From assembly GCF_029892095.1 (NCBI RefSeq), contig NZ_JARZAE010000004.1:2790001-2854000 (forward strand): a stretch of 64,000 nucleotides of DNA, given 5' to 3'. Below are positions 8,120 to 17,589 of this stretch, piece after piece. Position numbers and translations under genes: made by a program. How positions within the stretch are numbered: position 1 is the first letter of the stretch; every line of letters starts with the position of its first letter. The DNA is from Kitasatospora sp. MAP12-44. GTDB lineage: Bacteria; Actinomycetota; Actinomycetes; Streptomycetales; Streptomycetaceae. The notes beneath the pieces were generated by a model. That model did no database searches. It was given only the letters and a program-made list of their open reading frames with translations, and was not told the origin of the DNA.

Positions 8120-9556
8120 ATGGCCATCGTTGCGGGCATCGACAGCTCGACCCTTCGCACCCGGATCGTCGCGTGTGACGCGGACACCGGTGCCGTCCTC
8201 CGCTCCGGCAAGGCCCCGCACCCGGTGTCCGAGGCGCCCGAGGCGAGATCCACCGAGGCCGACCCGCAGGCCTGGCTGCACTCGCTGGGCGACGCGGCGG
8301 CCGGCGGCCTGCTGGAGGGCGTCCGCGCGATCGGCGTCTCCGCACAGCAGCACAGCATGATCGGCCTGGACGCGGGCGGCGTGCTGGTCCGCCCGGCGCT
8401 GCTGTGGACCGACCCGCGCTCCTCGGGCGCGGCCGCCGCGCTGGTGGACGCGCTCGGCGGCCCGGCGGCCTGGACGGAGGCGATCGGCGCTGTTCCGGCC
8501 GCCACCTACACCATCGCCAAGCTGCGCTGGCTGGCCGAGTTCGAGCCCGCCCACGCCCGCCGGATCGCCGAGGTGCTGCTGCCGCACGACTGGCTGGTCT
8601 GGCAGCTGCTGGGCCACCCCCAGCGACGCACCACCGACCGCGGCGACGCCTCCGGCACCGGCTACTGGTCCCCGATCACCGGCGAGTACCGGCAGGACCT
8701 GATCAAGCTGGCGCTGGGCCACGAGCTGATGCGGCTGCCCGAGGTGCTCGGCCCCGCCGAGCCCGCCGGACACACCCCCGAGGGCCTGCTGATCTCGGCC
8801 GGGACGGGCGACAACATGGCCGCCGCGCTGGGCCTCGGCCTCGGTCCGGGCGACGCGGTCGTCTCGCTCGGCTCGTCCGGCACCATCTTCGCCCTGCACG
8901 ACCAGCCGGTGGTGGACCCGAGCGGCACGGTCTCCTCCTTCGCCGACGCGACCGGCCACCACCTGCCGATGGTCGGCACGCTGAACGCCGCCGGCGTCCT
9001 GCGGGCCACCGCGCACCTGCTCGGACGGGACTTGGAGGGCCTGAGCGAGCTCGCGCTGCGCTCCTCGCCCGGCGCGTACGGGGTGGTGCTGCTGCCGTAC
9101 CTGGACGGCGAGCGGACCCCGAAGCTGCCGCACGCGGCGGGCAGCGTGAGCGGCCTTCGGCGCGAGTCGATGACGCCCGAGCACCTGGCCCGGGCCGCCG
9201 TCGAGGGGATGCTCTGCAATGTCGCGGACGCGCTGGACACGCTGCGCGCCAAGGGCGTCGCGGTGCGCCGGGTGATCCTGCTGGGCGCGGTCGGCCGGCT
9301 GCCCGCGGTGCGGGTGATCGCGCCGCTGGTCTTCGACACCCCCGTGGTGATACCGCCACCGGGCGACTACGCGGCGCGCGGCGCGGCCCGGCAGGCCGCC
9401 TGGGCGCTGGCCGGCACCGCCGAGCCGCCGCACTGGGAGCTGCCGGAGGTCACGGTCATCGAGCCGGACCCGGGCCAGCCCTTCGGCAAGGCTGTGCGCC
9501 AGCAATACGGCGTGGTCCGCGACCAGGTCCACCCGGAGCTCGCCGAGCGCGATTAG
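8120..9556 (+). CDS. xylB: FGGY-family sugar kinase, xylulokinase-like
   Basis: About 478 residues, the usual xylulokinase length. FGGY features: N-terminal phosphate loop AGIDSST, VSAQQHSMIGLD (substrate loop, where xylulokinases usually have QxHG), PALLWTDPRS, and the C-terminal ATPase half with GTGDNMAAALG (catalytic Asp) and SLGSSGTIF. The enzyme would phosphorylate D-xylulose or a related ketose with ATP. No xylose isomerase or sugar transporter gene lies nearby, so the substrate is uncertain. An in-frame ATG at 8108 would add four residues; neither start has a good ribosome site, and I placed it next to the conserved phosphate loop. Confidence 0.85.
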   Translation: MAIVAGIDSSTLRTRIVACDADTGAVLRSGKAPHPVSEAPEARSTEADPQAWLHSLGDAAAGGLLEGVRAIGVSAQQHSMIGLDAGGVLVRPALLWTDPRSSGAAAALVDALGGPAAWTEAIGAVPAATYTIAKLRWLAEFEPAHARRIAEVLLPHDWLVWQLLGHPQRRTTDRGDASGTGYWSPITGEYRQDLIKLALGHELMRLPEVLGPAEPAGHTPEGLLISAGTGDNMAAALGLGLGPGDAVVSLGSSGTIFALHDQPVVDPSGTVSSFADATGHHLPMVGTLNAAGVLRATAHLLGRDLEGLSELALRSSPGAYGVVLLPYLDGERTPKLPHAAGSVSGLRRESMTPEHLARAAVEGMLCNVADALDTLRAKGVAVRRVILLGAVGRLPAVRVIAPLVFDTPVVIPPPGDYAARGAARQAAWALAGTAEPPHWELPEVTVIEPDPGQPFGKAVRQQYGVVRDQVHPELAERD

Positions 9557-9606
9557 CGTGACCAGCGTCACTTGAAGGCACTCCCCCGACGAAGGGCGAT
9601 CCTGGC

Positions 9607-11013
9607 ATGGCGCTGCACCGAGGCAAGAGCGGGGACCACCGGTTGGCCGTCAACGCGTTCCTGGGGGAGGCCGATCCGCTGGGCGCGATGAACCTGGCCC
9701 CGGCCAAACACCAGCTGCCGACCGGGCCGATCCCCCCGCACACCGCGTACCAGCTGATCCACGACGAACTCATGTTGGACGGCAACGCCAAGCTGAACCT
9801 GGCCACCTTCGTCACCACCTCGATGGAGGTCCAGGCGCAGGCGCTGATGGCGGAGTGCCTCGACAAGAACATGATCGACAAGGACGAGTACCCGCAGACC
9901 GCCGAGTTGGAGCGGCGCTGCGTGGCGATCCTGGCCCACCTGTGGCACGCGCCCGACCCGGAGGCGGCCGTCGGCTGCTCCACCACCGGCTCCAGCGAGG
10001 CCTGCATGCTGGCCGGCCTGGCCCTCAAGCGCCGCTGGATGCGCGCCAACCAGGCCCGCTACGACGCCGGCGCCCGGCCGAACCTGGTGATGGGCGTCAA
10101 CGTGCAGGTCTGCTGGGAGAAGTTCTGCAACTTCTGGGAGGTCGAGGCGCGCACCGCGCCGATGGAGGGCGAGCGGTTCCACCTGGGCGCCGAGCAGGCG
10201 GCGGCGCTCTGCGACGAGAACACCATCGGGGTGGTGGGCATCCTGGGCTCCACCTTCGACGGCTCGTACGAACCGGTCCAGGCGATCTGCGCCGCGCTGG
10301 ACGACCTGCAGCAGCGCACCGGCCTGGACATCCCGGTGCATGTGGACGGCGCCTCCGGGGCCATGGTCGCGCCGTTCCTCGACCCCGATCTGGTCTGGGA
10401 CTTCCGGCTGCCGCGGGTCGCCTCGATCAACACCTCCGGGCACAAGTACGGCCTGGTCTACCCGGGCGTGGGCTGGGCACTGTGGCGGGACGAGAAGGCA
10501 CTGCCCGAGGAGCTGGTCTTCAAGGTCAACTACCTGGGCGGCGACATGCCGACCTTCGCGCTGAACTTCTCCCGCCCCGGCGCCGAGGTGGTCGCGCAGT
10601 ACTACACCTTCCTGCGGCTGGGCTACGACGGCTTCCGCGCGGTGCACCAGTCCTGCCGCGAGGTGGCCCAGTACCTGGCGGCCCGCATCGAGGCGCTCGG
10701 CTCCTTCCGGCTGATCACCCGTGGCGACGAACTCCCGGTCTTCGCCTTCACGGTGACGGACGACGTGACCGCCTTCGACGTCTTCGACGTGTCCCGGCGG
10801 CTGCGTGAGCGCGGCTGGCAGGTGCCCGCGTACAGCTTCCCGGAGAACCGGACGGACCTCTCGGTGCTGCGGGTGGTCTGCCGCAACGGCTTCACCACCG
10901 ACCTGGCCGACCTGCTGCTCGACGACCTGGCCCGGCTGCTGCCCGAACTCCAGCTCCAGTCCAAGCCGTTGAAGGACATCGGAATCGCCCCGCGGACCGG
11001 CTTCCACCACTAG
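9607..11013 (+). CDS. gad: Glutamate decarboxylase (PLP-dependent)
   Basis: The 468-residue protein has full family length and the GAD/class II decarboxylase layout: N-terminal region with FVTTSME, TTGSSEACMLAGLALKRRW (cofactor phosphate contacts), HVDGASGAMVAPF (Asp contacting the pyridine ring) and SGHKYGLVYPG with the Schiff-base lysine (about residue 280). It converts glutamate to GABA and CO2, consuming a proton. No glutamate/GABA antiporter is adjacent, so a classical acid-resistance operon is not present here. The gene is followed after about 50 bases by a perfect 45-base palindrome that probably ends its transcript. Confidence 0.93.
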   Translation: MALHRGKSGDHRLAVNAFLGEADPLGAMNLAPAKHQLPTGPIPPHTAYQLIHDELMLDGNAKLNLATFVTTSMEVQAQALMAECLDKNMIDKDEYPQTAELERRCVAILAHLWHAPDPEAAVGCSTTGSSEACMLAGLALKRRWMRANQARYDAGARPNLVMGVNVQVCWEKFCNFWEVEARTAPMEGERFHLGAEQAAALCDENTIGVVGILGSTFDGSYEPVQAICAALDDLQQRTGLDIPVHVDGASGAMVAPFLDPDLVWDFRLPRVASINTSGHKYGLVYPGVGWALWRDEKALPEELVFKVNYLGGDMPTFALNFSRPGAEVVAQYYTFLRLGYDGFRAVHQSCREVAQYLAARIEALGSFRLITRGDELPVFAFTVTDDVTAFDVFDVSRRLRERGWQVPAYSFPENRTDLSVLRVVCRNGFTTDLADLLLDDLARLLPELQLQSKPLKDIGIAPRTGFHH

Positions 11014-11065
11014 CCACTCCCCGCGGCTGACCTTGCAGGGGGTGGGGCCGGCGCTCTGGCTGGCG

Positions 11066-11110
11066 GTCAGCCTTCGATCAGTCGACCTGGTCGACTGATC
11101 GAAGGCTGAC
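11066..11110. terminator. Perfect 21-base inverted repeat after gad
   Basis: Two exact 21-base arms (11066-11086 and 11090-11110) flank a three-base loop CTG. No T-run follows. The hairpin would be very stable and is placed 52 bases after the gad stop, so terminator or mRNA stabiliser is likely; because it ends 82 bases before the ECF sigma start it might instead be an operator or attenuator for that gene. Confidence 0.65.
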
Positions 11111-11192
11111 TGATCGGATGAAACGGTTTTCCGTCCTGCGGCCAAGTACGAGTGAGGGGACCCAGCCAGGGTCCCTCGGACAGGAGGCCGCC

Positions 11193-11795
11193 GTGCTCGG
11201 ACGAGAGCGCAGCAATGGACGTGAGCGCGGGCATCCCCCGGCCGGGATCACCGGCCCTGAGGAGTTCGGGGCGTTCTACCGGGACCATGTCGACGCCGTC
11301 CTCGGCTTCGTCACCCGCCGGGTCGCCGACCCGCAGCTGGCCGCCGATCTGACGGCGGACATCTTCGTCGCCGCGCTGGAGGCCGCCGACGGCTACCGCC
11401 CGGACCGGGGCGCGCCGATCGCCTGGCTGTACGGGATCGCCCGCAACGTCATCGCCGGCCACGCCCGAGGACGGACCCGCGAACAGGGCGCCGTCGCGCG
11501 GCTCAGCGGGCGCCGGCTGCTGGACGACGAGGACATCGCCGCCCTGGAGGAGCGGATCGACGCCCAGCAGGCCGTCCGCGCGCTCGCCGACCGCCATGCC
11601 GCGCTCTCCGAGCCGCTGCGCGCCGTCCTCGACCTGGTGGCGCTGGACGGTCTGAGCACGGCGGAGACCGCCCAGGCGCTGGGCATCACCCACACCACCG
11701 TCCGGGTCCGGCTGCACCGGGCGCGCCGGCTGCTGGGGGCTCCGCAGACCGACCCCGGCCCTGTCCCCGTACCGCAGTTGGAGGTTGCACGATGA
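11193..11795 (+). CDS. ECF-type RNA polymerase sigma factor
   Basis: About 200 residues. Region 2 is seen in FYRDHVDAVLGFVTRRVAD through WLYGIARNVIAGHARGR, and region 4 in LRAVLDLVALDGLSTAETAQALGITHTTVRVRLHRARRLL, a helix-turn-helix for the -35 element. I chose GTG 11193 because AGGAGG (11182-11187) lies five bases upstream; the frame is open from ATG 11118 but those extra residues look non-coding. The stop overlaps the start of the next gene (ATGA), whose product spans the membrane and may hold the sigma factor. Its target promoters cannot be read here. Confidence 0.88.
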   Translation: MLGRERSNGRERGHPPAGITGPEEFGAFYRDHVDAVLGFVTRRVADPQLAADLTADIFVAALEAADGYRPDRGAPIAWLYGIARNVIAGHARGRTREQGAVARLSGRRLLDDEDIAALEERIDAQQAVRALADRHAALSEPLRAVLDLVALDGLSTAETAQALGITHTTVRVRLHRARRLLGAPQTDPGPVPVPQLEVAR

Positions 11796-12427
11796 ACGAC
11801 AGGCCCGGCGCATTCCAGGAGCGGCTCGGGGAGCAGCTCGCCCTTCTCGCGGCGGCTCGGCCCACACCAACCGCCGCGCCCGCCCGCTTCCGGACGACCC
11901 GGGCCCGGCGGCCCCGGATGCTGCCGGCCGCGGGCGCCCTGGCGGTGCTGACGGCGGGTCTGGTCGCCTACCCGGTGCTGGGGCACGACACCTCGCCGGG
12001 GTCGGCGGCCTATGCGGTCACCAGGGGGGCCGACGGCGAGATCCTGGTCAAGCTCTTCAACCGGGACGGGATCCCCAGGTTGCAGAAGGACCTGGCCTCC
12101 CGGGGGATCCCGTTCGTGGTGCTGCAGGAGAGTTCGCCCAGCAGCTGCCCGCGGGCCGACGGCGTGCCGGTGCCGGATCCGGTGCTGGCCTACCTGAAGG
12201 CGCACGGCGCGGCCGACGGCGGTGCGGTGCCACCCGAGATCCTGCGGCAGAGCCTGGTGACCTCCTCCGACGGCAGCTTCGCGGTGCGGCTCACCCCGCA
12301 GACCATGCCGCCCGGGTCGACGCTGGTGCTGGAGGTCCCCCCGGGGCGGTCCAGGTCGGGCCCCTTCGGGATGGCGGTCTACTGGACGGTCCCGACCTGC
12401 GTACCTGACCACAGCGCGAACCCCTGA
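11792..12427 (+). CDS. Single-pass membrane protein coupled to the ECF sigma factor, possible anti-sigma factor
   Basis: The 211-residue protein has a cytoplasmic N-terminal arm of about 48 residues, one membrane helix (about 49-68, AGALAVLTAGLVAYPVLG) and an extracytoplasmic domain with two cysteines (SSCPR and PTCVP) that may pair. Translational coupling to the sigma gene and the topology suggest a regulator of that sigma, but the HxxxCxxC zinc anti-sigma motif is absent. Similar sigma-linked membrane proteins without assigned function are common in actinobacteria. It ends three bases before the hrdA-like gene on the other strand. Confidence 0.65.
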   Translation: MNDRPGAFQERLGEQLALLAAARPTPTAAPARFRTTRARRPRMLPAAGALAVLTAGLVAYPVLGHDTSPGSAAYAVTRGADGEILVKLFNRDGIPRLQKDLASRGIPFVVLQESSPSSCPRADGVPVPDPVLAYLKAHGAADGGAVPPEILRQSLVTSSDGSFAVRLTPQTMPPGSTLVLEVPPGRSRSGPFGMAVYWTVPTCVPDHSANP

Positions 12428-12430
12428 GCC

Positions 12431-13498
12431 CTAGTCCAGGTAGCCGCGCAGTTGCTGGGCGAAGGCGTGACCGCGTAGTTTGCCGAGGGTTTTGGACTCG
12501 ATCTGGCGGATCCGCTCGCGGGTCACGCCGAACAGCGCGCCGATCTCCTCCAGGGTGCGCGGGCGGCCGTCGGTCAGGCCGTAGCGCAGCTCGACCACCT
12601 TGCGCTCGCGCTCGCCGAGGGTGGACAGGACGGCCTCCAGGTGCTCGCGCAGCAGCAGGAAGGCGGCGCTCTCCACCGGGGAGGCGGCGTCGGCGTCCTC
12701 GATCAGGTCACCGAGGGCGACGTCGTCCTCCTCGCCGATCGGGGTGTGCAGGGAGACGGGCTCCTGGGCGAGCCGCAGGATCTCCCGGACCCTGGTCTCG
12801 GTGAGCTCCAGCGCTTGGCCGACCTCGGCGGCGGTGGGCTCGGTGCCGTGGTCCTGGAGCATCCGGCGCTGCACCCGCAGCACCCGGTTGATCAGCTCGA
12901 CCACATGCACCGGCACCCGGATGGTGCGGGCCTGGTCGGCCAGCGCGCGGCTCATCGCCTGCCGGATCCACCAGGTCGCGTAGGTGGAGAACTTGTAACC
13001 GCGGGCGTAGTCGAACTTCTCAACTGCCCTGATCAGGCCGAGGTTTCCCTCCTGGACCAGGTCGAGCATGGTCAGCCCGCGGCCGACGTAGCGTTTGGCC
13101 ACCGAGACCACCAGGCGCAGATTCGCCTCGATCAGACGGCGTTTGGCGATCCGGCCGAGCACCACCAGGTGGTCCAGGTCGTCGGCCAGTCGGCCCTCGG
13201 GCACTCCGTGGTCGTGCAGATACTCCTCGGCGAAGAGCCCGGCCTCGACCTGGCGGGCCAGTTCGACCTCCTCGGCCGCGGTGAGCAGCCGGATCCGGCC
13301 GATCTCTCGCAGGTACTGGCGGAACAAGTCGGCTGCCGGGCCCGGTGGTTCGCTCAGCAGCGGGCCGTCGTCGTCGGGGTCGACCGACTCGGCCTCGAAC
13401 TCGACGAGGGCGGCGGGCGCGGGCTCGCCGTCCGGTCTCTCGGCCACCTCCTCCTCGGCTTCGGCGTCCTGGGTGGCGGCGATCTCCAAGGGACCCAC
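12431..13498 (-). CDS. hrdA: Group 2 RpoD-like sigma factor, HrdA-like
   Basis: The 355-residue protein contains sigma regions 1.2 ([17 protein letters not shown]), 2 ([54 protein letters not shown], described here by its known core), 3 and 4 ([16 protein letters not shown] then [16 protein letters not shown]). It lacks the long N-terminal extension of HrdB, the essential sigma, so it is a non-essential group 2 paralogue. From memory, S. coelicolor HrdA is encoded beside dnaG, which is the arrangement here. Start GTG 13498 has GGAG almost touching it, so the exact start is unsure. dnaG lies 146 bases upstream on the same strand. Confidence 0.85.
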   Translation of the reverse strand: MGPLEIAATQDAEAEEEVAERPDGEPAPAALVEFEAESVDPDDDGPLLSEPPGPAADLFRQYLREIGRIRLLTAAEEVELARQVEAGLFAEEYLHDHGVPEGRLADDLDHLVVLGRIAKRRLIEANLRLVVSVAKRYVGRGLTMLDLVQEGNLGLIRAVEKFDYARGYKFSTYATWWIRQAMSRALADQARTIRVPVHVVELINRVLRVQRRMLQDHGTEPTAAEVGQALELTETRVREILRLAQEPVSLHTPIGEEDDVALGDLIEDADAASPVESAAFLLLREHLEAVLSTLGERERKVVELRYGLTDGRPRTLEEIGALFGVTRERIRQIESKTLGKLRGHAFAQQLRGYLD

Positions 13499-13644
13499 CC
13501 CTCCGCGGGCCGCGCGGGCCCGACCTGTACGGACTGAGACACCCTCAGTGTGGGGTACGCCACACGCGCGAGCCGAGAGTCGTGCGGTGATTTTCTGCCA
13601 CCCGCCGGCCGGAGTTCGGTTCAGCGACGGGCTCAGCGACCGGC

Positions 13645-15549
13645 TCAGAGCCCGGCCGCGCCCCGGGTCCGCAGGCCCGCGTCGTACTGCTGGAGCGCCC
13701 AGAGCTCCTGCTGCACGGCTGTCAACTGCCCGGCGTCCGGCCGGTTTCCGAGCCGCTGGAGCTGGGCACGGACCTCGTCGATCCGGCGCTGCACGGAGGC
13801 CCGGCGCAGGTTGACCAGGAACTCGCCCGCGTAGACCTCGTCCGGCTTGCGCCGGGTGCGGATCGGCTCCACGGTCAACTCGGTCACCAGGGCCCGGACA
13901 TGGTCATTGTCGGCGACGTCCAGGATGGTCGCGACGAAGTCCTGCAGGCCGGCGCCGTGGACCGTGCCACCCGCCTTGCCGACCGCCCGCCGGACCGCCG
14001 CGTACGGCGGGGTGGGGAACTCGTCCTCGCCGTACTGGTCGAAGGCCGGGCTCACCAAGTCCGGGTACTGGATGGCGAGTTTGAGCAGCTCGCGCTCCAC
14101 GAACTGGCTCTTGTCGCGCGGGTCGAGCCGGTAGGCCGGGCGCTGAGCGGGCGCCGGCTGCTGCGGCTCGGGCCGCCGCAGGCTCTGGCCGCGGCCGTTC
14201 GCGGGGGCCTCGCGCTGCCAGCGGGCGATCTGGCCGATCCGGCGCACCACGAACTGCTCGTCCAGGATGCCCAGCAGACCGGCGAGTTGGACGGCGTACT
14301 CGTGCCGGATGGACGGGTCCTTGATCTTGGCGACGATCGGAGCGGCCTCCTCGAGCGCCGCCGCGCGGCCCTCCGCGGCATCCACCCGGTGGCGCGCGAC
14401 GGCCGAGCGCAGCGCGAACTCGAAGAGCGGGACGGGGTTGGCGATCAGCTCGCGGACCGCCTCGTCGCCCTGCGCGAGCCGCAGTTCGCACGGGTCCATG
14501 CCGCCGGGGGTGATCGCGATGGAGGTGCGCCCTGCGAACTTCTGGTCGTCCTCGAAGGCGCGCAGCGCGGCCTTCTGGCCGGCCGCGTCGCCGTCGAAGG
14601 TGAAGACCGTCTCACCGCGGTACTGCGAGGTGTCCATCAGCAGCCGACGGATGATCTTGATGTGGTCCTCGGCGAAGGCCGTGCCGCAGGTGGCCACCGC
14701 GCTGGTCACGCCGGCCAGATGGCAGGCCATCACATCGGTGTAGCCCTCGACCACCACGGCCCGGCCGCTCTTGGCGATCTCCTTCTTGGCCAGGTCGATC
14801 CCGTAGAGGACCTGCGACTTCTTGTAGATCGGCGTCTCGGGGGTGTTCAGGTACTTGGGGCCGTTGTCGTCCTCGCGCAGCCGGCGCGCGCCGAAGCCGA
14901 CCACCTCGCCGGCGGTGTCCCGGATCGGCCAGACCAGCCGCCCGCGGAAGCGGTCGATCAGCCCGCCGCGCTGCCCCTGCGAGGCCAGGCCGCCGAGCAG
15001 GATCTCCTTGTCGCTGAAGCCCTTGCCGCGCAGGTAGCGCACCAGGTGCTCCCAGCCGGCCGGCGCGTAGCCGACGCCGAAGTGCGCGGCGGCCGCCTCG
15101 TCGAAGCCCCGCTCGGCAAGGAAGGTGCGGCCGAGCTCGGCCTCCGGCGTGGTCAGCTGCTCCTGGTACCAGGCCGAGGCGACCTTGTGCGCCTCGACCA
15201 GCCGGGTCCGCTCGCCCGGCTGGTGGCGCTGGCTGTAGCCGCCCTCCTCGTAGCGCAGCGTGATGTTGGCGCTGGTCGCCATCCGCTCGACGGCCTCGGC
15301 GAACGAGAAGTGCTCGATCTTCATCAGGAAGGTGATCGTGTCACCGCTCTCCTGGCAGCCGAAGCAGTGGAAGAAGCCCTTGCTCGGGTTGACGTAGAAG
15401 GACGCCGACTTCTCGTCGTGGAACGGGCAGACGCCCTTGAGCTCTCCCCCGCCACCGCCGGTCAACTGGACGTAGTCGCCGACCACCACGTCAATGGGCA
15501 GCGCGTCTCGCACTGCCTGTACATCTTCGTCCCTGATCCGCCCGGCCAC
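13645..15549 (-). CDS. dnaG: DNA primase DnaG
   Basis: DnaG makes RNA primers for replication and works with the DnaB helicase. The 634-residue protein shows the N-terminal zinc site (Cys41, His44, Cys62, Cys65 in CPFH and CFGC), the RNA polymerase core with the TOPRIM segment [11 protein letters not shown] and the acidic DGDAAG metal site, and a C-terminal helicase-binding region after a Pro/Gln-rich linker. Start ATG 15549 gives the usual MAGRI start. It begins nine bases after the dgt stop, so dgt and dnaG form an operon, with hrdA possibly part of it. Confidence 0.96.
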   Translation of the reverse strand: MAGRIRDEDVQAVRDALPIDVVVGDYVQLTGGGGGELKGVCPFHDEKSASFYVNPSKGFFHCFGCQESGDTITFLMKIEHFSFAEAVERMATSANITLRYEEGGYSQRHQPGERTRLVEAHKVASAWYQEQLTTPEAELGRTFLAERGFDEAAAAHFGVGYAPAGWEHLVRYLRGKGFSDKEILLGGLASQGQRGGLIDRFRGRLVWPIRDTAGEVVGFGARRLREDDNGPKYLNTPETPIYKKSQVLYGIDLAKKEIAKSGRAVVVEGYTDVMACHLAGVTSAVATCGTAFAEDHIKIIRRLLMDTSQYRGETVFTFDGDAAGQKAALRAFEDDQKFAGRTSIAITPGGMDPCELRLAQGDEAVRELIANPVPLFEFALRSAVARHRVDAAEGRAAALEEAAPIVAKIKDPSIRHEYAVQLAGLLGILDEQFVVRRIGQIARWQREAPANGRGQSLRRPEPQQPAPAQRPAYRLDPRDKSQFVERELLKLAIQYPDLVSPAFDQYGEDEFPTPPYAAVRRAVGKAGGTVHGAGLQDFVATILDVADNDHVRALVTELTVEPIRTRRKPDEVYAGEFLVNLRRASVQRRIDEVRAQLQRLGNRPDAGQLTAVQQELWALQQYDAGLRTRGAAGL

Positions 15550-15558
15550 CTCGGAAGT

Positions 15559-16866
15559 CTACGGCTTCGCCGCACCGGTCAACCGGGCGTGCAGGGCCAG
15601 CGCGGAGGCGTCGGTCAGGGTGGCGATCTGGTCGATCACCGCGCGCAGTGCGGCGCGGTCGTCCTCGGCCTCCTGGTAGAGCGCCGCGAAGACCGGGTCC
15701 AGGCCCTCGGGGGCCCGCCGGGTGAGCTGCTCGGCCAGCTCGGCGATCACGATCCGCTGGCGCGAACGCAGCTGCGCCTGCTCGTCGCGCTGCATGACGT
15801 AGCGCACGGCCACCGCCTTGAGCACCGCGCACTCCACCCGGACGCCGCGCGGGACCACCAGCTCGGCCTCGTAGCGGGTGAGCCGGTCCGGGCCGTAGCG
15901 CTCCCGGGTGGCCTGCTCGGCGGCCAGGCAGAAGCGGCCGATCAGCTGGCTGGTGAGGTCCTTCAGGCCGGCCCGGGCCCGCGCCGAGCCGTCGTAGCCG
16001 CCCGGCCACCACTCCTCGGCCTGCAGCCGGTCCAGCGCCTCGCCGAACTCCTCCGGCTCGGCGTCCGGTGCGTACCGCTCGGCGACCTTGAAGAGTTCGG
16101 CGCGCTCGCCACCGCTGCGCAGCGCCGCCGGGTCGATATGGCCCGCCTGCAGCCCGTCCTCGACGTCGTGGGTGGAGTACGCGACATCGTCCGACCAGTC
16201 CATCACGGTCGCCTCGAAGCACTTGCGGTCCTGCGGCGTACCCGAGCGCAGCCAGTGGAAGACCGGCAGGTCGTCCGTGTAGACGCCGAACTTGGAGGAG
16301 GCCGGGTCGACCGGGTGGCCGCCGCGGGCCCACGGGTACTTGGTGGCGGCGTCCAGCGCGGCCCGGGTCAGGTTGAGGCCGACGCTGCGCCCGGGCCAGG
16401 GGGCGAGCCCGGCGGGGCTGCCGTCGAGCGGGGCGAAGCGCTTGGGCTCCAGCCTGGTCAGGATGCGCAGCGACTGGGCGTTGCCCTCGAAGCCGCCGCA
16501 GCCCTCGGCGGCCTGGTCGAGCGCCTGCTCGCCGGTGTGGCCGAACGGCGGGTGGCCGATGTCGTGGGCCAGGCAGGCGGTCTCCACGAGGTCCGGGTCG
16601 CACCCCAGGGCCGCTCCCAACTCCCGCCCGACCTGGGCGCATTCGAGCGAGTGGGTGAGCCGGGTGCGGGGGAAGTCGCTGCGCATCGGGGCGACCACCT
16701 GGGTGGTCCCGGCGAGCCGGCGCAGGGCCGCGGAGTGCAGGACGCGTGCGCGGTCGCGCTGGAAGGCCGTGCGGCCCGGCCGCTTGTCGGGCTCTGGCAC
16801 CCAGCGGGCCTCGGCGTGCCGCACGTCGGTCGGGTCGGGGTCGATCGGATACGCGGTGTCGTCCAT
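15559..16866 (-). CDS. dgt: Deoxyguanosinetriphosphate triphosphohydrolase (dGTPase, HD superfamily)
   Basis: This 435-residue HD-domain protein hydrolyses dNTPs to nucleosides and triphosphate, affecting dNTP pools. Metal-binding residues appear in [16 protein letters not shown] and [18 protein letters not shown] (HD motif), with later HD-domain residues in [15 protein letters not shown] placed the start at ATG 16866 (MDDTAYP); the open frame extends to 16947 but runs into the operator region. Placement right before dnaG links it to replication. Confidence 0.92.
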   Translation of the reverse strand: MDDTAYPIDPDPTDVRHAEARWVPEPDKRPGRTAFQRDRARVLHSAALRRLAGTTQVVAPMRSDFPRTRLTHSLECAQVGRELGAALGCDPDLVETACLAHDIGHPPFGHTGEQALDQAAEGCGGFEGNAQSLRILTRLEPKRFAPLDGSPAGLAPWPGRSVGLNLTRAALDAATKYPWARGGHPVDPASSKFGVYTDDLPVFHWLRSGTPQDRKCFEATVMDWSDDVAYSTHDVEDGLQAGHIDPAALRSGGERAELFKVAERYAPDAEPEEFGEALDRLQAEEWWPGGYDGSARARAGLKDLTSQLIGRFCLAAEQATRERYGPDRLTRYEAELVVPRGVRVECAVLKAVAVRYVMQRDEQAQLRSRQRIVIAELAEQLTRRAPEGLDPVFAALYQEAEDDRAALRAVIDQIATLTDASALALHARLTGAAKP

Positions 16867-16922
16867 ATAGCGCCACCGTACGCCGCCCGTGCGACAGCCC
16901 GGGGGCGCGGCACGGAAGAAGA

Positions 16923-16968
16923 TGCAGAGAGTTCTCTGCAGAGACATCTATGCAGAGAACTCTCTGCA
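16923..16968. promoter_or_regulatory. Nested palindromic operator before the regulator-MFS operon
   Basis: TGCAGAGAGTTCTCTGCA (16923-16940) and its exact reverse complement (16951-16968) are separated by ten bases. Each arm is itself a near-perfect palindrome (eight pairs around a GT or AC centre), so two dimers could bind side by side. The right arm ends 15 bases before the ATG of the regulator, so it must overlap that promoter. It also lies 57-102 bases before dgt on the other strand. Confidence 0.85.
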
Positions 16969-16983
16969 CGCTACGGTCTTCCC

Positions 16984-17589
16984 ATGGACGACAGCACCGA
17001 GCAGCCCGCCGCCCGCCCGGCCCGAACGGTCGACGCCCGCAGCCTGCGCGCACTGGCCCACCCCCTACGGATGCGGATCCTGGAGCAGCTCACCGACGAA
17101 GGACCGGCGACCTCCGCCCGGCTCTCCGACCGCCTCGGTGAGAGCACCGGCACGATCAGCTGGCACCTGCGCCACCTCGCCGAGCACGGCTACATCGAGG
17201 AGGAGCAGGGCCGCGGTACCAAGCGCGAGCGCTGGTGGCGCGCGGTGCGCGAGAAGCGGGTGGTCGACAGCGCCCTGCTGCGCGCCGATCCGCAGACCGC
17301 GCAGGCCCTCTCGCTCTACCACCAGCAGTACCTGGAGCAGCAGTTCCGACGCGTCGCCGAGGCCCTCACGGTCCACCCGGAGGGCACCTGGGCCGGCTCC
17401 GGCACCCTCGCCGACTGGTCCGACGTGCGGATGACCGCCGACCAGCTCAAGGCGCTCAACGCCGAACTGCTCGCCGTGATCGAGCGCCACGTACCCGCCG
17501 CCGACGCGCCCGCCGACCCGGACGCCCGGCCCGTCTTCATCCAGCTCCAGTCGATGCCCGCCAAGCCGAAGGACACCGAGACCCGATGA
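16984..17589 (+). CDS. ArsR/HTH_20-type transcriptional regulator
   Basis: The 201-residue protein has a winged helix at residues about 17-90 (RSLRALAHPLRMRILEQLTDEG, then TSARLSDRLGESTGTISWHLRHLAEHGYIEE), typical of the ArsR-like repressors that guard MFS exporters in actinobacteria. No cysteine metal site is present, so an organic ligand is more likely than metal. There is no ribosome site before ATG 16984; TACGGT at 16972-16977 ends six bases before the ATG, so a leaderless transcript is plausible. It overlaps the MFS gene by four bases (ATGA). The nested palindrome directly upstream is the obvious autoregulatory site. Confidence 0.88.
   Translation: MDDSTEQPAARPARTVDARSLRALAHPLRMRILEQLTDEGPATSARLSDRLGESTGTISWHLRHLAEHGYIEEEQGRGTKRERWWRAVREKRVVDSALLRADPQTAQALSLYHQQYLEQQFRRVAEALTVHPEGTWAGSGTLADWSDVRMTADQLKALNAELLAVIERHVPAADAPADPDARPVFIQLQSMPAKPKDTETR

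Noticed and set aside
13900..16983. Long plus-strand open frame leading into the ArsR-type gene
   Set aside because: Antisense to dnaG and dgt; only the last 201 codons have a real start, operator and domain.
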